A DNA stretch of 64,000 nt from Streptomyces thinghirensis (GTDB lineage Bacteria > Actinomycetota > Actinomycetia > Streptomycetales > Streptomycetaceae): positions 62,001 to 126,000 of the forward strand of contig JAKFGP010000013.1 of the NCBI GenBank assembly GCA_021502835.1. Direction: 5' to 3'. This document shows positions 1-8,827 of this stretch, piece by piece (position 1 is the first letter of the stretch; each line of letters begins with the position of its first letter). The translations under genes were made by a program, and so were the position numbers. The notes beneath the pieces were generated by a model that made no database searches, was not told the origin of the DNA, and saw only the letters and a list, made by a program, of their open reading frames with translations.

Positions 1-607
1 CCGGAGTCGCCGCCCGCGGTGATGCCGTCACCGGGGCGGGCGCAGATCGCCTGGCCGTAGTAGGCGTCGTAGCAGCCGCGGGTGACGGTCAGGTTGGCGA
101 CCTTCAGGTACCGGGACTGGCAGTTGATCTCCGAGCCGCACCGGGAGGTGGCGCCCCAGCCGTAGACCTGCACGCCCTGGCCGACCCGCACCGTGCCAGG
201 CTGCCCGAGCTGTGCGTAGGAGGCGGACACGGAGCGGTCGAGGCCGGACCAGCGCGAGGTCCGACGAGGAGTGGGTGACGGTCTGGACGCCGTTCGCCAC
301 GGTGCCGCCGGAGCTCTGGTCGAGGCTGCCGATGCGGAAGGAGAGGTTTCCGCCGCTCACGCAGTGCTTGGCGGTCAGGATCCAGGTGGGGGAGATGATG
401 GTCGATGAGCAGGTCTGGGTTCCGTTGGAGAACAGCCGGGCCGCCCAGGGGGCGTTCTGCGCGTAGCCGCCGCCGATGATCGGCTGGGGGCCGCCGTCAC
501 CGGGCCGGGGCTCCGCCGCGGAGGCGCTGGGTGCGAGCGCGAGGGGCGGACAGCAGGGCTGCCATGAGAGCGGCCGCCAAGGTGGGGACGAGTCTGGATA
601 TGCGCAA
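1..607 (-). CDS. Secreted trypsin-like serine protease (S1 family), C-terminus outside window
   Basis: Secreted endopeptidase of the chymotrypsin/trypsin fold. Visible in order: an N-terminal signal peptide with a hydrophobic Ala/Leu core ending near ASAAEP, an activation-like IIGG, the catalytic His in LTAKHC, the catalytic Asp in SSSDLALV, and GGDS at the very edge of the window where the catalytic Ser lies. The C-terminal ~50 residues are missing because the window starts there. The start is taken as TTG at 607, from which MRISRLVPTLAAAL reads as a signal peptide; a GAGGAG lies just upstream but unusually close. At least two frame changes are needed, one in the signal peptide and one after the Asp motif. 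The upstream P450 has the same orientation; no functional link is evident. Confidence 0.8.
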
Positions 608-707
608 GGCTCCTCGATTCCGACGACACGCGTGGGGGCGCGTGTTGATGTGTGGGGGCGCCGCTCAGCATGTCGGGCGCGGATCCGGGGCCACCAATCC
701 CGACTTC

Positions 708-2187
708 TCATAACGCGCCGTTATGGCGGGGCCCGCCGGCCGGCGGAGCCTGCCGGCCGGCCCGGTGGGTCGGTTCAGGCCGGCCGGCGAGGCCGGTGCG
801 TCCTCTGTCGCGCACGGTCATCAGCAGGGTCCGGGGCCGTACGGTGGCCGGCGTCAGCGACGGCCGCACCGTCCGACCGGGAGCCGGTTCCAGCCGCACC
901 CGCCGGATGATCGTGGCGATGGCGGTGACGAGTTCGGTGAGGGCGAACCGGTCACCGATGCACTTGTGCTTGCCCGCGCCGAAGGGCAGGAACGCGTGCG
1001 TGGGCCGGGGCTGGTCGCTGTCCAGCCAGCGGTCGGGGTCGAACCTCAGCGGATCCGGGAAGAGTCCGGGGTCGCGGTGGAGTGCGTGCTGGCAGTAGGC
1101 GAGTTCGGTCCCGGCGGGCACGGTCCACGGTCCGAGCCGGGTCTCGGTGACGGTGCGGCGGGTGACGAGCCACCCGGTGTGGTGCAGCCGCAGGGTCTCG
1201 TCGACGACCCTCTTCAAGTACGGTAGCCGGCCCAGGTCGTCGAAGGTGACCGGCCGGTCGCCGAGCACCTCGTCGAGTTCGTCCAGCACCCGCGCCTCCA
1301 CACCGGGGTTCCGGGCGAGCTCGTACAGCGCCCAGGACAGCACCGAGGCGGTGGTCTCGGTGCCGGCCACGGCCAGGGTGAGGATCTCGGAGGAGATCTG
1401 GTGGCCGGTCAGCGGCCGGCCGGTCTCTCGTCGGTGGTGCGCAGGAGCAGGGAGAGCATGTCGCCGGTGGCGTGGCCGGAGGCCTGGAGGTCGGTGACGG
1501 CCTCGGTCGATGGTGGCCCGTATGGCGTCGCGTGCCGCGGTGAAGCGGCGGTTGACGGGCAGCGGCAGGCGCTCGATCCAGTCGGGCAGCATGACCCGGG
1601 CGCCGACGCCGTTCATCACCACCGAGAGGTCCGCGCGCAGCCGGCGGAACGTGGTGTCGTCGAGGCTGCCGGAGAAGACGGTCTTGGCCAGCATGTTCAG
1701 GGCTGAGCCCGACCATGGCCTCGCGCACGTCGAGTACGCGGCCCGGGACCCAGCCGGCGACGGCGGCCTCGGTCTCGCCGCGCATGGTGTCGACGTAGCG
1801 GGCGATCTCGTCGCGGGCGAAGGCCGGTTGGAGCTGGCGTCGTCTGCGGACGTGGGCCTGGCCGGCGCGGTGACGACGGAGTCGCCCAGCAACTGGCCCC
1901 ATCTTCTCGAAGAACCGCCCTTTGTCGAGGCTCGGTCCGAGGTCGGTCAGCAGGGTGCGGATGAGGTCGGGGGTCCTGGACGACCAGTGTGCGGGTGCCG
2001 GGCTGGAGGGTTATCTCGACGAGCGGTCCGTAGAGGCGCAGTAAGGCGATGAAGCCGAGGTTGTCGCGCAGGAGCTGTATCGCGTGACCAGAAGGCCGGC
2101 AGCGAGCCCGCTGCCCTGGGTAGTGGGGGGAGGCGCTACGAGCGTCACGAGGGTGCGTCCCTTCGAGTCGATCTTGGGCGCCTCCAT
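708..2187 (-). CDS. Cytochrome P450
   Basis: Heme-thiolate monooxygenase. All diagnostic motifs are present: an N-terminal Pro-rich PPTTQGSGL segment, the I-helix AGTETT (oxygen activation), ETLR as the ExxR of helix K, and FGAGKHKCIG as the heme loop with the Cys ligand. Stitching frames gives about 480 residues, with a tail of about 30 residues past the usual end rich in GCCGGCCGGC repeats. The start is ATG 2187 (MEAPKIDSKG), preceded by AGGGA. At least five frame changes separate the N-terminal half, which reads through LQPGTRTLVVQDPDLIRTLL. The sequence style recalls bacterial P450s that act on terpenes, but the substrate is unknown. No ferredoxin gene adjoins it. Confidence 0.85.
710..724. 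promoter_or_regulatory. Short palindrome ATAACG-CGC-CGTTAT at the P450 stop codon
   Basis: Perfect 6-bp arms around a 3-base centre, overlapping the P450 stop codon and lying about 100 bp upstream of the protease start. It is AT-richer than its surroundings. It may be an operator for the protease gene or a weak terminator; position alone cannot decide. Confidence 0.35.
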
Positions 2188-2357
2188 GGCTTCCCTGATC
2201 ACCGCCCGGAACAATCCGCGCGACGGCGTGGTGTTCGCCACGGCCCGTCAGGCGCCGTCAGGGTGTGGGCGGGCGAGCGGTGGGGCACATTCCACTTCCG
2301 GGCGCCTTTCAACCCACGTACCCACGTACTCGAGAAGGGCGCGGGCCCGCTGCCGGG

Positions 2358-3141
2358 TCAGCGGAGCAGCAGTTGCACGAGGGCGACGGTGCCGACCGCC
2401 ACGACCAGTATCCGCAGGACCAGCGGGCTGAAGCGGCGGCCCACCTGGCTCCGAGGTCTACTGCCGAGGCGGAGCCGACCGCGATGAGCGCGACGGCCGT
2501 CCAGTCGAAGTCCGCGGTGAAGAGGAAGAAGAGCGCGGCGACGGTGCTGACGATGGCGGCCAGCACGTTCTTGGCTGCGTTGAGGCGCTGCAGTGGAGTC
2601 GTTGAGGAGCACGGCCCATCAGGGACAGGTGGTGTAGATGATCCCCTGCGCGGCAGTGAAGTAGCCGCCGTAGACGCTAAGAGAGTCAGGCTCGGTGAAC
2701 AGTAGGCAATGCTGTCACGGCGGGGAGTTGCCAGAGCGTTCGTGGCGGCGTAGTTGCACCAGCCTGTCCGATCCGGGGTTGGAGTGTCATCACACCAGGG
2801 CTAGGCCCACGAGGACCGGGTAACGATCGTCTCGAACGCGTTGAAGCCGGCAGCGCCAGCAGTAGGGTGGCGCCGGCGAGGTTGGCCGATGAGCGCGCCG
2901 GACGCCCAGCTCTCAGGATGCGGCCGGTGCTGGCCGCGAAGCTCCTTCCGGTAGGTCGATCGCCCCGCTGATGGAGCCGGGGATGAGGCCGAGCGCGTTG
3001 CGAGACCGTGGCGGTGACGGGGGACAGCCCCGTCGCCAGCAGTACGGGAAAGGTGATCAGCGTTCCGAGCCGACGACGCTGTTGATCGCCCCGGTCTTCG
3101 ACGCCCGCCGTGAACACGGCGGCCATGGCCTCCGGCGTCAC
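2358..3141 (-). CDS. TauE/SafE-family sulfite exporter-like membrane protein
   Basis: Multi-spanning permease of the TauE/SafE (DUF81) family, which moves sulfite, sulfonates or other small organic anions. The N-terminal segment reads GTLITFPVLLATGLSPVTATV, typical of the first conserved motif; the middle carries a GGYFTAAQGIIY-like segment; the C-terminus reads LRILVVAVGTVALVQLLLR before the stop. The start is GTG 3141 (VTPEAMAAVF), with GGAG about nine bases upstream. The reading needs at least five frame changes in about 260 residues, more than most neighbours, so genuine decay cannot be excluded. It is transcribed toward the P450 with a gap of about 170 bp. Confidence 0.7.
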
Positions 3142-3459
3142 GCCGTGCCGCTCCGCGCCGCCCACGGACCCGGCCGGAAGGTCTTCGTATCTTCACGGGG
3201 TCGACTGTCACCCACCGCTCCGAGTCGATCCAGGTGCCTGTCCCAACCGGTCCTGGTTGAACACTTGGACGCAAATCACCTCGATCACGCGGTGATACGA
3301 TCACCGGGCGTCTGCGGAGCGGGCGGATGGGTGAAAAGTCGCATCCCCGACCCTCAGGGACAGCTCCACAGCAACCCCGGTGCGGGGCAGTCCACCGGGC
3401 CGCCCGCGTAGACGGGAATCTAGCAAGCCGGCCTTCAGTCGCCCGAAGAGAGTCTTACG
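3142..3459. promoter_or_regulatory. Intergenic region with palindrome CGGTGAT-ACG-ATCACCG (3290-3306)
   Basis: No gene is visible between the divergent TauE-like gene and cvnA. The region contains a perfect 7-bp inverted repeat at 3290-3306 and further ATCACC/ATCACG half-sites at 3275-3290, forming a cluster of related half-sites. This looks like an operator for a dimeric regulator serving one or both divergent genes. No convincing -35/-10 pair was assigned. Confidence 0.4.
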
Positions 3460-4657
3460 ATGGAATACATAGGGGAAACCCATTGTCCTGTCCTTCGTCG
3501 CCTTTGCCGCCGCCGCCGCGCTCATCAGCCGCCAGCGCAGGGCGGCAATGAGTTCTGCGGCAGCAGGTCCAAGGGCTCAGGGATCATTGGCACGGAGCTG
3601 GAGAACGATTACGGGAAGTCCGTGTGGGCGGCTCAGGAGCGGGCCGAGGACGAGACGAAGACCGTGCTGAAATCGGCTGCTGCGGACCCTCAGGCCTCGC
3701 CGCCGAACAGCAACTGGTGCTCTCCCCGCTGCAGAGCATGTACGGCGACTCGGCGCTCCCGGGCGGTGACCTGCTGGAGACCGACCACACCAATCCCTCG
3801 CAGTTCGGCCGGCGAGCCCAGTCCATCGCGGTCCCTGTGCGACGGCTGGCTCGGTGGGCCGGCGTGACACCGCCTCGGTGTACGACGTGGTGCGCAGCGC
3901 CCAGGGCCGGATCCGGCACTTCCGCCGGGTGGAGATCCCCTCCCAGGTCGACTTCGGCATCACTCAGCCGCGCCGTCGAACCCGTCGCCCCGGCCTCGCC
4001 GAGCTGTTCGACAACGCCACCCGTTACTTCCAGGCCTGGACACCGCCGTCGAGATCAACATCCGGACCGTGCCCAGAGGGCATCTGCGTCGTCGTCGACG
4101 ACGCTTGGTAGCCGGCATGAGCGACGAGGAGCGCGCCCGCGCCGACAAGCTGCTCGCCACCGAGCGGGTCTTCGGGGGTGGCGGGGGCTCGGCAACTCCG
4201 CCATGAGTCTGGCTTTCCGCGGTCATCGGCCTGCTGTGCGAGCGTTTCGGGCTTCGAGGTGTCGTGGTGGACTCCTCCTCCCCTACGGGAGGTGTACGCG
4301 CGGTGGTCCTGTTGCCGCATCGAACTGCTCACCGCCATGCCGGAGAATAGAGGGCGCCCGCCCCGCCGCCGCCCGCGGCACGGCTCCGGCCGGGCCCGGA
4401 CGGCTGGACCGGAGACGGCGCTCACCCCGTCCCAGACCGATGACGGTCTGCCCCGGCGGCGCCGCAAGCGCCTGGATGGCCATCGTGCCCGGCAGCTCCT
4501 CCGGCCCGCGCTAAGGGCCGCTCCGACTCCGAGCAGGCGCAGATCAGGGTGCCTTCCAGCGGAGTACGCAGACCTGAACCGCGTCACCCGGACCGAGGAC
4601 ACGGACCGGACGAGCAGAACACCTGGTGCAAGCAGAGAAGGACATGAGGACTCGTGA
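3460..4657 (+). CDS. cvnA: CvnA-type sensor kinase-like ATPase of a conservon
   Basis: First gene of a conservon, the four-gene actinobacterial module that forms a membrane-linked G-protein-like complex. Starting at ATG 3460 and allowing one extra base, MEYIGET is followed by one hydrophobic helix (IVLSFVAFAAAAALISRQRR), then a coiled segment, a dimerisation-like region (RAQSIAVLCDGWLGR) and an HATPase domain with an ALAELFDNAT N-box and ICVVVDDAG. The C-terminus is a Pro/Arg/Ser-rich tail. About 400 residues and a single TM helix make this a short CvnA, without the large sensor domain of longer ones. It ends in GTGA shared with cvnB. Many frame changes are needed. Confidence 0.75.
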
Positions 4658-5056
4658 ACGACGATCTGTCATGGATGCTCGACAGCGCCCCTGAGATTCC
4701 TGGCCCCGCACGCGGTCCTGTCTCCGCCGACGGCCTGCTGATGGCCCGGACACAGGATTCTCGACAAGGACGACGCGGACCGGGTCGCCGCCAGCGATGA
4801 GCGGTGTCCAGTCACTCAGCCGCACCCTCGCCTTCTTCTGTGAGGACCTGCACCAGGCGTGGCGGCAGACCCCGGTCGAGTTCCACGGCGGCTGGGTGCG
4901 TTCTGATCCTCCGCCGGCGAGGGCGCCTACCTCGGCGTCCCGCCTTCCCCGAGGTCACATGGCGGACATCACCGTCCGGATGCAGCAGCTCGTCGCCCAG
5001 CGCTCGGCAAGCGGCTGACGACACCGCCGCGCGAGAACCTCGGCACCTCGCCCGCG
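4654..5056 (+). CDS. cvnB: CvnB, Roadblock/LC7-domain protein
   Basis: Second conservon gene. It starts at GTG 4654, overlapping the cvnA stop. The reading MNDDLSWMLD, HAVLVSADGLLMART, SGVQSLSRTLAFF and DITVRMQQLV is the standard Roadblock/LC7 fold (beta-alpha-beta with LVSADGL) expected to bind the partner GTPase CvnD. Length is about 135 residues, normal for CvnB. At least three indels disturb it, and the 3' boundary with cvnC is uncertain by about 30 bases. No membrane segment is seen; it should be cytosolic and recruited to the complex. Confidence 0.75.
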
Positions 5057-5442
5057 ACCGGCCGCGACGGCTGGAGCCGAGGTCGCCGAATTAGTACGGC
5101 CAGTACGTCATCACTGGAAAGGTGTGCGGTCTGCCCGACGACGACGACCTTCTCCTCATCAATCCTTGGTCACCGCCTCGGTTCCGAGGACGCGCCGGTG
5201 GCCGACCCGGCTGCGTCCCTCGAGGAGCAGAGCCTGCTGGAACTTTGCCTCGGCCGGCTATCTCTCGGTCGCCGAGATCGCCGGCACACCCATTTCCCGC
5301 TGGGCGTGGTGCGGATCCCGCTGGCATCCCCTCATGGAAGGTGGCTACGTCATGACCCGCCTGCCGGTGGCCCCTGCGCGCCTGGCCGACAGGGGAGATC
5401 CTGGAGGAGGTGCTCAACGGGCTCCGCGCCAAGTTTGGGTGA
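5054..5442 (+). CDS. cvnC: CvnC, DUF742 protein
   Basis: Third conservon gene. Stitched frames give VRPYVITG, then a Pro/Arg-rich linker, LRPEEQSLLELC, LSVAEIAGTPIS and [12 protein letters not shown] before TGA at 5440-5442. The LSVAEIA...MEGGYVMTRLPV arrangement is the winged-helix-like core of DUF742. The exact start is uncertain; a damaged GTG near 5054 is likely because the text after it reads TGRDGW, common in this family. It overlaps or abuts both neighbours, in line with translational coupling. Confidence 0.7.
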
Positions 5443-6003
5443 ACGGGACTACGTGATGCGGCGGGGCGACCCAGACCGCGGTGAAGATCCTCGTGTCGGA
5501 CACTTCGCGGTGCAGACCACCCTCATCGGCTCCATCTCCGAGATCGAGCCGCTCTCCACCGAGGAGACGATGACGTAGGCCGCCGAGGCGGTTGACGACC
5601 TCGGGGGTCCATGGTAAGACCACCACCACGGTCGCCATGGACTTCGGCCGCCTCACCATCAGCGATCGCGTCGTGCTCTACCTGTTCGGCACGCCCGGCC
5701 AGCAGCGCTTCGTGCAGATGTGGGAGGACATGGCCCGCGGCGCGCTCGGCGCCCTGGTGCTGGTCGACCCCGAGCGGCTGGCCGACTCCTTCCCCGTGAT
5801 CGACCTCATCGAGCACTACGGACTCGAGTACGCCATCGCGGTCAACCACTTCGACGGGGGCGCTGCGCGACGAGCGGGCGCTGCGCGAGGCCCTGGACCT
5901 GCTCGACGACACCCCTGTCGTCACCTGCGACGCCCGCGACGAGAAGTCCTCGGCCGCCGCACTGACCACCCCTCGTCCGCTACTGCTGGACCGCACCCGC
6001 TAG
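5439..6003 (+). CDS. cvnD: CvnD, small GTP-binding protein
   Basis: Fourth conservon gene, a Ras-like small GTPase that cycles nucleotides under CvnA-C control. The P-loop is damaged by an indel but recognisable ([18 protein letters not shown]). Downstream are the switch segment [14 protein letters not shown], the [11 protein letters not shown]3 motif, and NHFDG where G4 is expected. The stop is TAG 6001-6003. The start lies between GTG 5439, overlapping the cvnC stop, and GTG 5452. About 190 residues, normal for the family. At least three frame changes are needed. It is followed 15 bp later by a P450, the usual fifth partner in some conservons. Confidence 0.85.
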
Positions 6004-6018
6004 GAGCTGGGAGCAGAC

Positions 6019-7372
6019 ATGAACGCCCACGACACCGCCCCGGTGCCGCCGCCCGGGTGCCCGGCCCACGGCTCCGGCGCCCGGGTGCCGCTGCACGGGA
6101 CGGAGGTTCGCCGCCGACCCCCAGGCGTACTACGAGTACCTGCGCCACTACGGGGCCGCCGCGCCCGTCGAGCTGGCCCCCGGCGTCGAGGCGACGCTGG
6201 TCACCGACTACGCGGCGGCGCTCCAGCTGCTGCAGGACTCCGGTTCCTTCCGCAAGGACGCGCGTCGCTGGCGGGCCTTCAACGAGGGCAAGGTGGGCCC
6301 GGACAGCCCCGTCGCGCCGCTGCTCGCCTACCGGCCCAACTGCATGTTCGCCGACGGCGCCGACCACCCGCGGCTGCGCCAGGCGGTCACCGACAGCATG
6401 GCGAAGGTGGACACCCGCCGGCTGAGCCGGAGCACCGAGCAGATCTCCGGCTACCTCATCGCCCAGTTCCGGCGGCCGCGCTCGGCCGACCTGCTCGGCG
6501 ACTACGCCAAGCAGCTGCCGCTGTTCGTGTTCAACGAACTCTTCGGCTGCCCCGCCGACATCGGCGACCGGGTGCTGTTCGGCATCTCCGGCATGTTCGA
6601 CGGCGTCAACGCTGACAAGGCCACCGCGGTGCTGTTCCAGGCGGTGGGGGAGCTGGTCGCGCTCAAGCGGAGCAAGCCCGGTGACGACGTCACCTCCTGG
6701 CTGATGCAGCACGAGGCCGGGCTGACCGACGAGGAGATGGGTCCACCAGCTCGCGCTGCTGCTCGGTGCGGGCGCCGAGCCGCTGCGCAACCTCATCGGC
6801 AACACGCTGCACCGACTCCTGACCCACGAGCGGTACGCCCGAGAAGGCGGCCTGATCGACGAGGCCCTCGACGACACGCTGTGGGAGAACCCTCCGATGT
6901 CGAACTACGCGCCGCACTACCCGGCCGCCGACACGGAACTCGCCGGACAGCGACTGCAGGCGGGCGATCTGGTCCTGGTCAGCTTCGCCGCGGCCAACAC
7001 CGGCCCCGCACTCAGGGCGTCGCGCCAGGCCGGCAGCAACCGCGCGCACCTGGCCTGGAGCGCCGGCCCGCACGCCTGCCGTCCAAGGAGCCGGCCCGGC
7101 ACATCACGGTCACCGCCATCGAGCACCTGTTCAACGAACTGCCCGATGTCGAACTCGCCGTTCCCGAGGACAGCCCTGACGTGGCGTCCGGGTCCCTTCA
7201 ACCGGGCCCTGGCCACCTCCCGGCCCGCTTCACCCCGGTGCGGTCCGGGCGGCGCGGTGACCCGCAGCCGGGCTCCGGGGCGGCCGAGCCGGACAAGGCG
7301 GCGGGTCCGGCCCGGCCGGCCGAACGCAGCGGCATGTGGAGCCAGTTCCTACAACTCACGCTCACACGGTGA
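6019..7372 (+). CDS. Conservon-associated cytochrome P450 lacking ExxR (CYP157-like)
   Basis: P450 directly downstream of cvnD, start ATG 6019 after a GGAG-containing leader. Length is about 445 residues. The heme loop is divergent but keeps the cysteine ([17 protein letters not shown]). The I-helix reads [11 protein letters not shown], without the usual acid-Thr pair. At the position of ExxR the sequence reads DDTLWENPP, so both the Glu and the Arg of the motif are absent. This matches what is known of CYP157 proteins of Streptomyces conservons, where ExxR is EQSLW. A role as a redox-sensing or structural partner of the Cvn complex is inference. At least four frame changes occur, but the helix-K region lies in one continuous frame. 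Confidence 0.85.
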
Positions 7373-7521
7373 CATGCGCAACACCCTCCCAACCTGACCC
7401 TCCCGCATGAAGGTTCAACGGCACGGGTAGTGAGCAACGCGGCATTCAAGTTGCTTACGAGTAAAAGGAGGTGTCGTGGACCACATATCCACGAACGCCG
7501 CTTTCCCGCCGCCGAACCCCC

Positions 7522-7547
7522 GATACCCGCCTCCCCAGGCGGGTATC
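7522..7547. promoter_or_regulatory. Hairpin GATACCCGCCT-CCCC-AGGCGGGTATC in the prenyltransferase leader
   Basis: A perfect 11-bp stem with a four-C loop, between a strong AAAAGGAGG ribosome-binding site (7463-7471) with GTG 7476 and the probable prenyltransferase start GTG 7579. It is followed by a short, moderately T-rich stretch. It may be an attenuator, a translation-control structure, or a terminator of the conservon transcript that reads in from upstream. No Trp-rich leader peptide is visible. Confidence 0.5.
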
Positions 7548-7578
7548 TGCTTGTGCGGCCCCGGCCGGGGACGGGCCG

Positions 7579-8728
7579 GTGACCGCCGCACCGACGGACG
7601 CGGGCCTGCGGGGCACACAGACGCTCGGCGCCTTCACCGGCGGCCAGTTGCGAAGACTCGGCGCGGTCGCCGGCCTGTCCCGGGCCGACGTCGAGACGTA
7701 CGCCCGTGTCCTGACCGACTCGCTCGGCCCCGGTCGCGGAGCGGCCGCTGAACCTTGCCGCCACCCAGCCGCACGTTCCTATCCGACGACCACAATCTCC
7801 CCGTGGAGTTCTCGCTGCTCTTTCCAGCCCCGACGCGGCCCCCGCCCTGCGGGTGCTCCTGGACCCGGGCTGCGGCGCAGGGCACAGCCTGGCCCGGGGC
7901 GGCCGTGTCGGACTCGAGGCGATCCGGGCGATGGCCCCGGCGCTGGCACTTCACCACCGGACCGCTACGACCTCGAGGACCTCTTCCTCCCGCCTTCTCA
8001 CCGCAGGGTGCTGGCCCTGTGGTGCGCCCTGGAGGCTGGAGACCGGGCGGTGTGCCCAAGGTCAAGGTCTGATCTGGGGCCCGGCCGCGAACGGGGCGGA
8101 ACGTTCCGCCGGAACCGTGCGCGAGGCTCTCACCGGCTGGGCCACCGGCAGGCGCTTCGACCAGCCTGCACCCAGGAAAGCGGGTACCCCTTCCTCGCCC
8201 TGGACCTGGGGACTGGGGGAGGCCCGGGCGAAGGTGGTACGTGCGCCACGAGGACCTCCACGGCCGGCCAGGCCGGGCCGGCTGTCCCGTGTCTCCTGGG
8301 GCCCGGCCGCGGCGATCGAGGGGATTCTTCCGGACGGCCGCGGGCCTCGGCCCCGACGTAAACGCGACCGTGGCTGGGCAGTGGCCCGGCCTGTCCTGCC
8401 ACTCCTTCACCGAGCACCGCCGCCGCCCGACCGAGCGGTTTTCACCCTCCACATCCCGGTCCGGGGACTACGCCGGGCACGACGGGGAGGCCCTGGCACG
8501 GGCGGCGAGCGTGCTGCGCCATCACGGCATGGACGCTTCGGTGCCGGCCCGTGCCCTGGCCGCGCTCACCGACCCGCGGCCCGAGACGGCGTGGGCTGAT
8601 CGCCTGCGTCCGCACTGGCCCACCAGCAGGACTGCCCGCCGCGGGTGACGGCCTACCTCTCCTCGGAGGCGTACGCGGTCAGGCCGCCGGCCGTGGAGTC
8701 CGTCCGCCACCCGGTGGCGGCGCACTGA
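7579..8728 (+). CDS. ABBA-type indole/tryptophan prenyltransferase (DMATS family)
   Basis: Aromatic prenyltransferase transferring a dimethylallyl group to the indole ring of tryptophan. Frames stitch to [11 protein letters not shown], a PKVKVYLNPAANG-like segment, [60 protein letters not shown] and [13 protein letters not shown], the order and style of bacterial 5-/6-DMAT synthases. About 380 residues. The start is probably GTG 7579 (VTAAPTDAG); a longer form from 7471/7476, which has the better ribosome-binding site, cannot be excluded. Roughly eight frame changes occur. A flavin monooxygenase faces it across a terminator, the partner found with such enzymes in actinomycetes. Which ring carbon is prenylated cannot be told. 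Confidence 0.8.
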
Positions 8729-8748
8729 GCGGACGCCTCCGGACACCA

Positions 8749-8781
8749 CAGGGCTCCCGGTGAGACCCACCGGGAGCCCTG
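8749..8781. terminator. Strong bidirectional terminator hairpin
   Basis: A perfect 14-bp stem (CAGGGCTCCCGGTG / CACCGGGAGCCCTG) with a 5-base loop, between the stop codons of the convergent prenyltransferase (8728) and monooxygenase (8828) genes. Position and symmetry fit termination of both transcripts. Confidence 0.85.
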
Positions 8782-8827
8782 GTCATGGACGGCTGGCCGG
8801 GCGCCGGTGGCGGCCCGGGCGGGACGC

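Noticed and set aside
732..790. Three copies of GCCGGCCGGC at the P450 3' end as a functional repeat array
   Set aside because: Short self-complementary GC words are frequent at this GC content, and the spacing is irregular.
7407..7430. Mini-ORF MKVQRHG as a Trp leader peptide of the prenyltransferase gene
   Set aside because: It contains no Trp and has no paired terminator/antiterminator around it.
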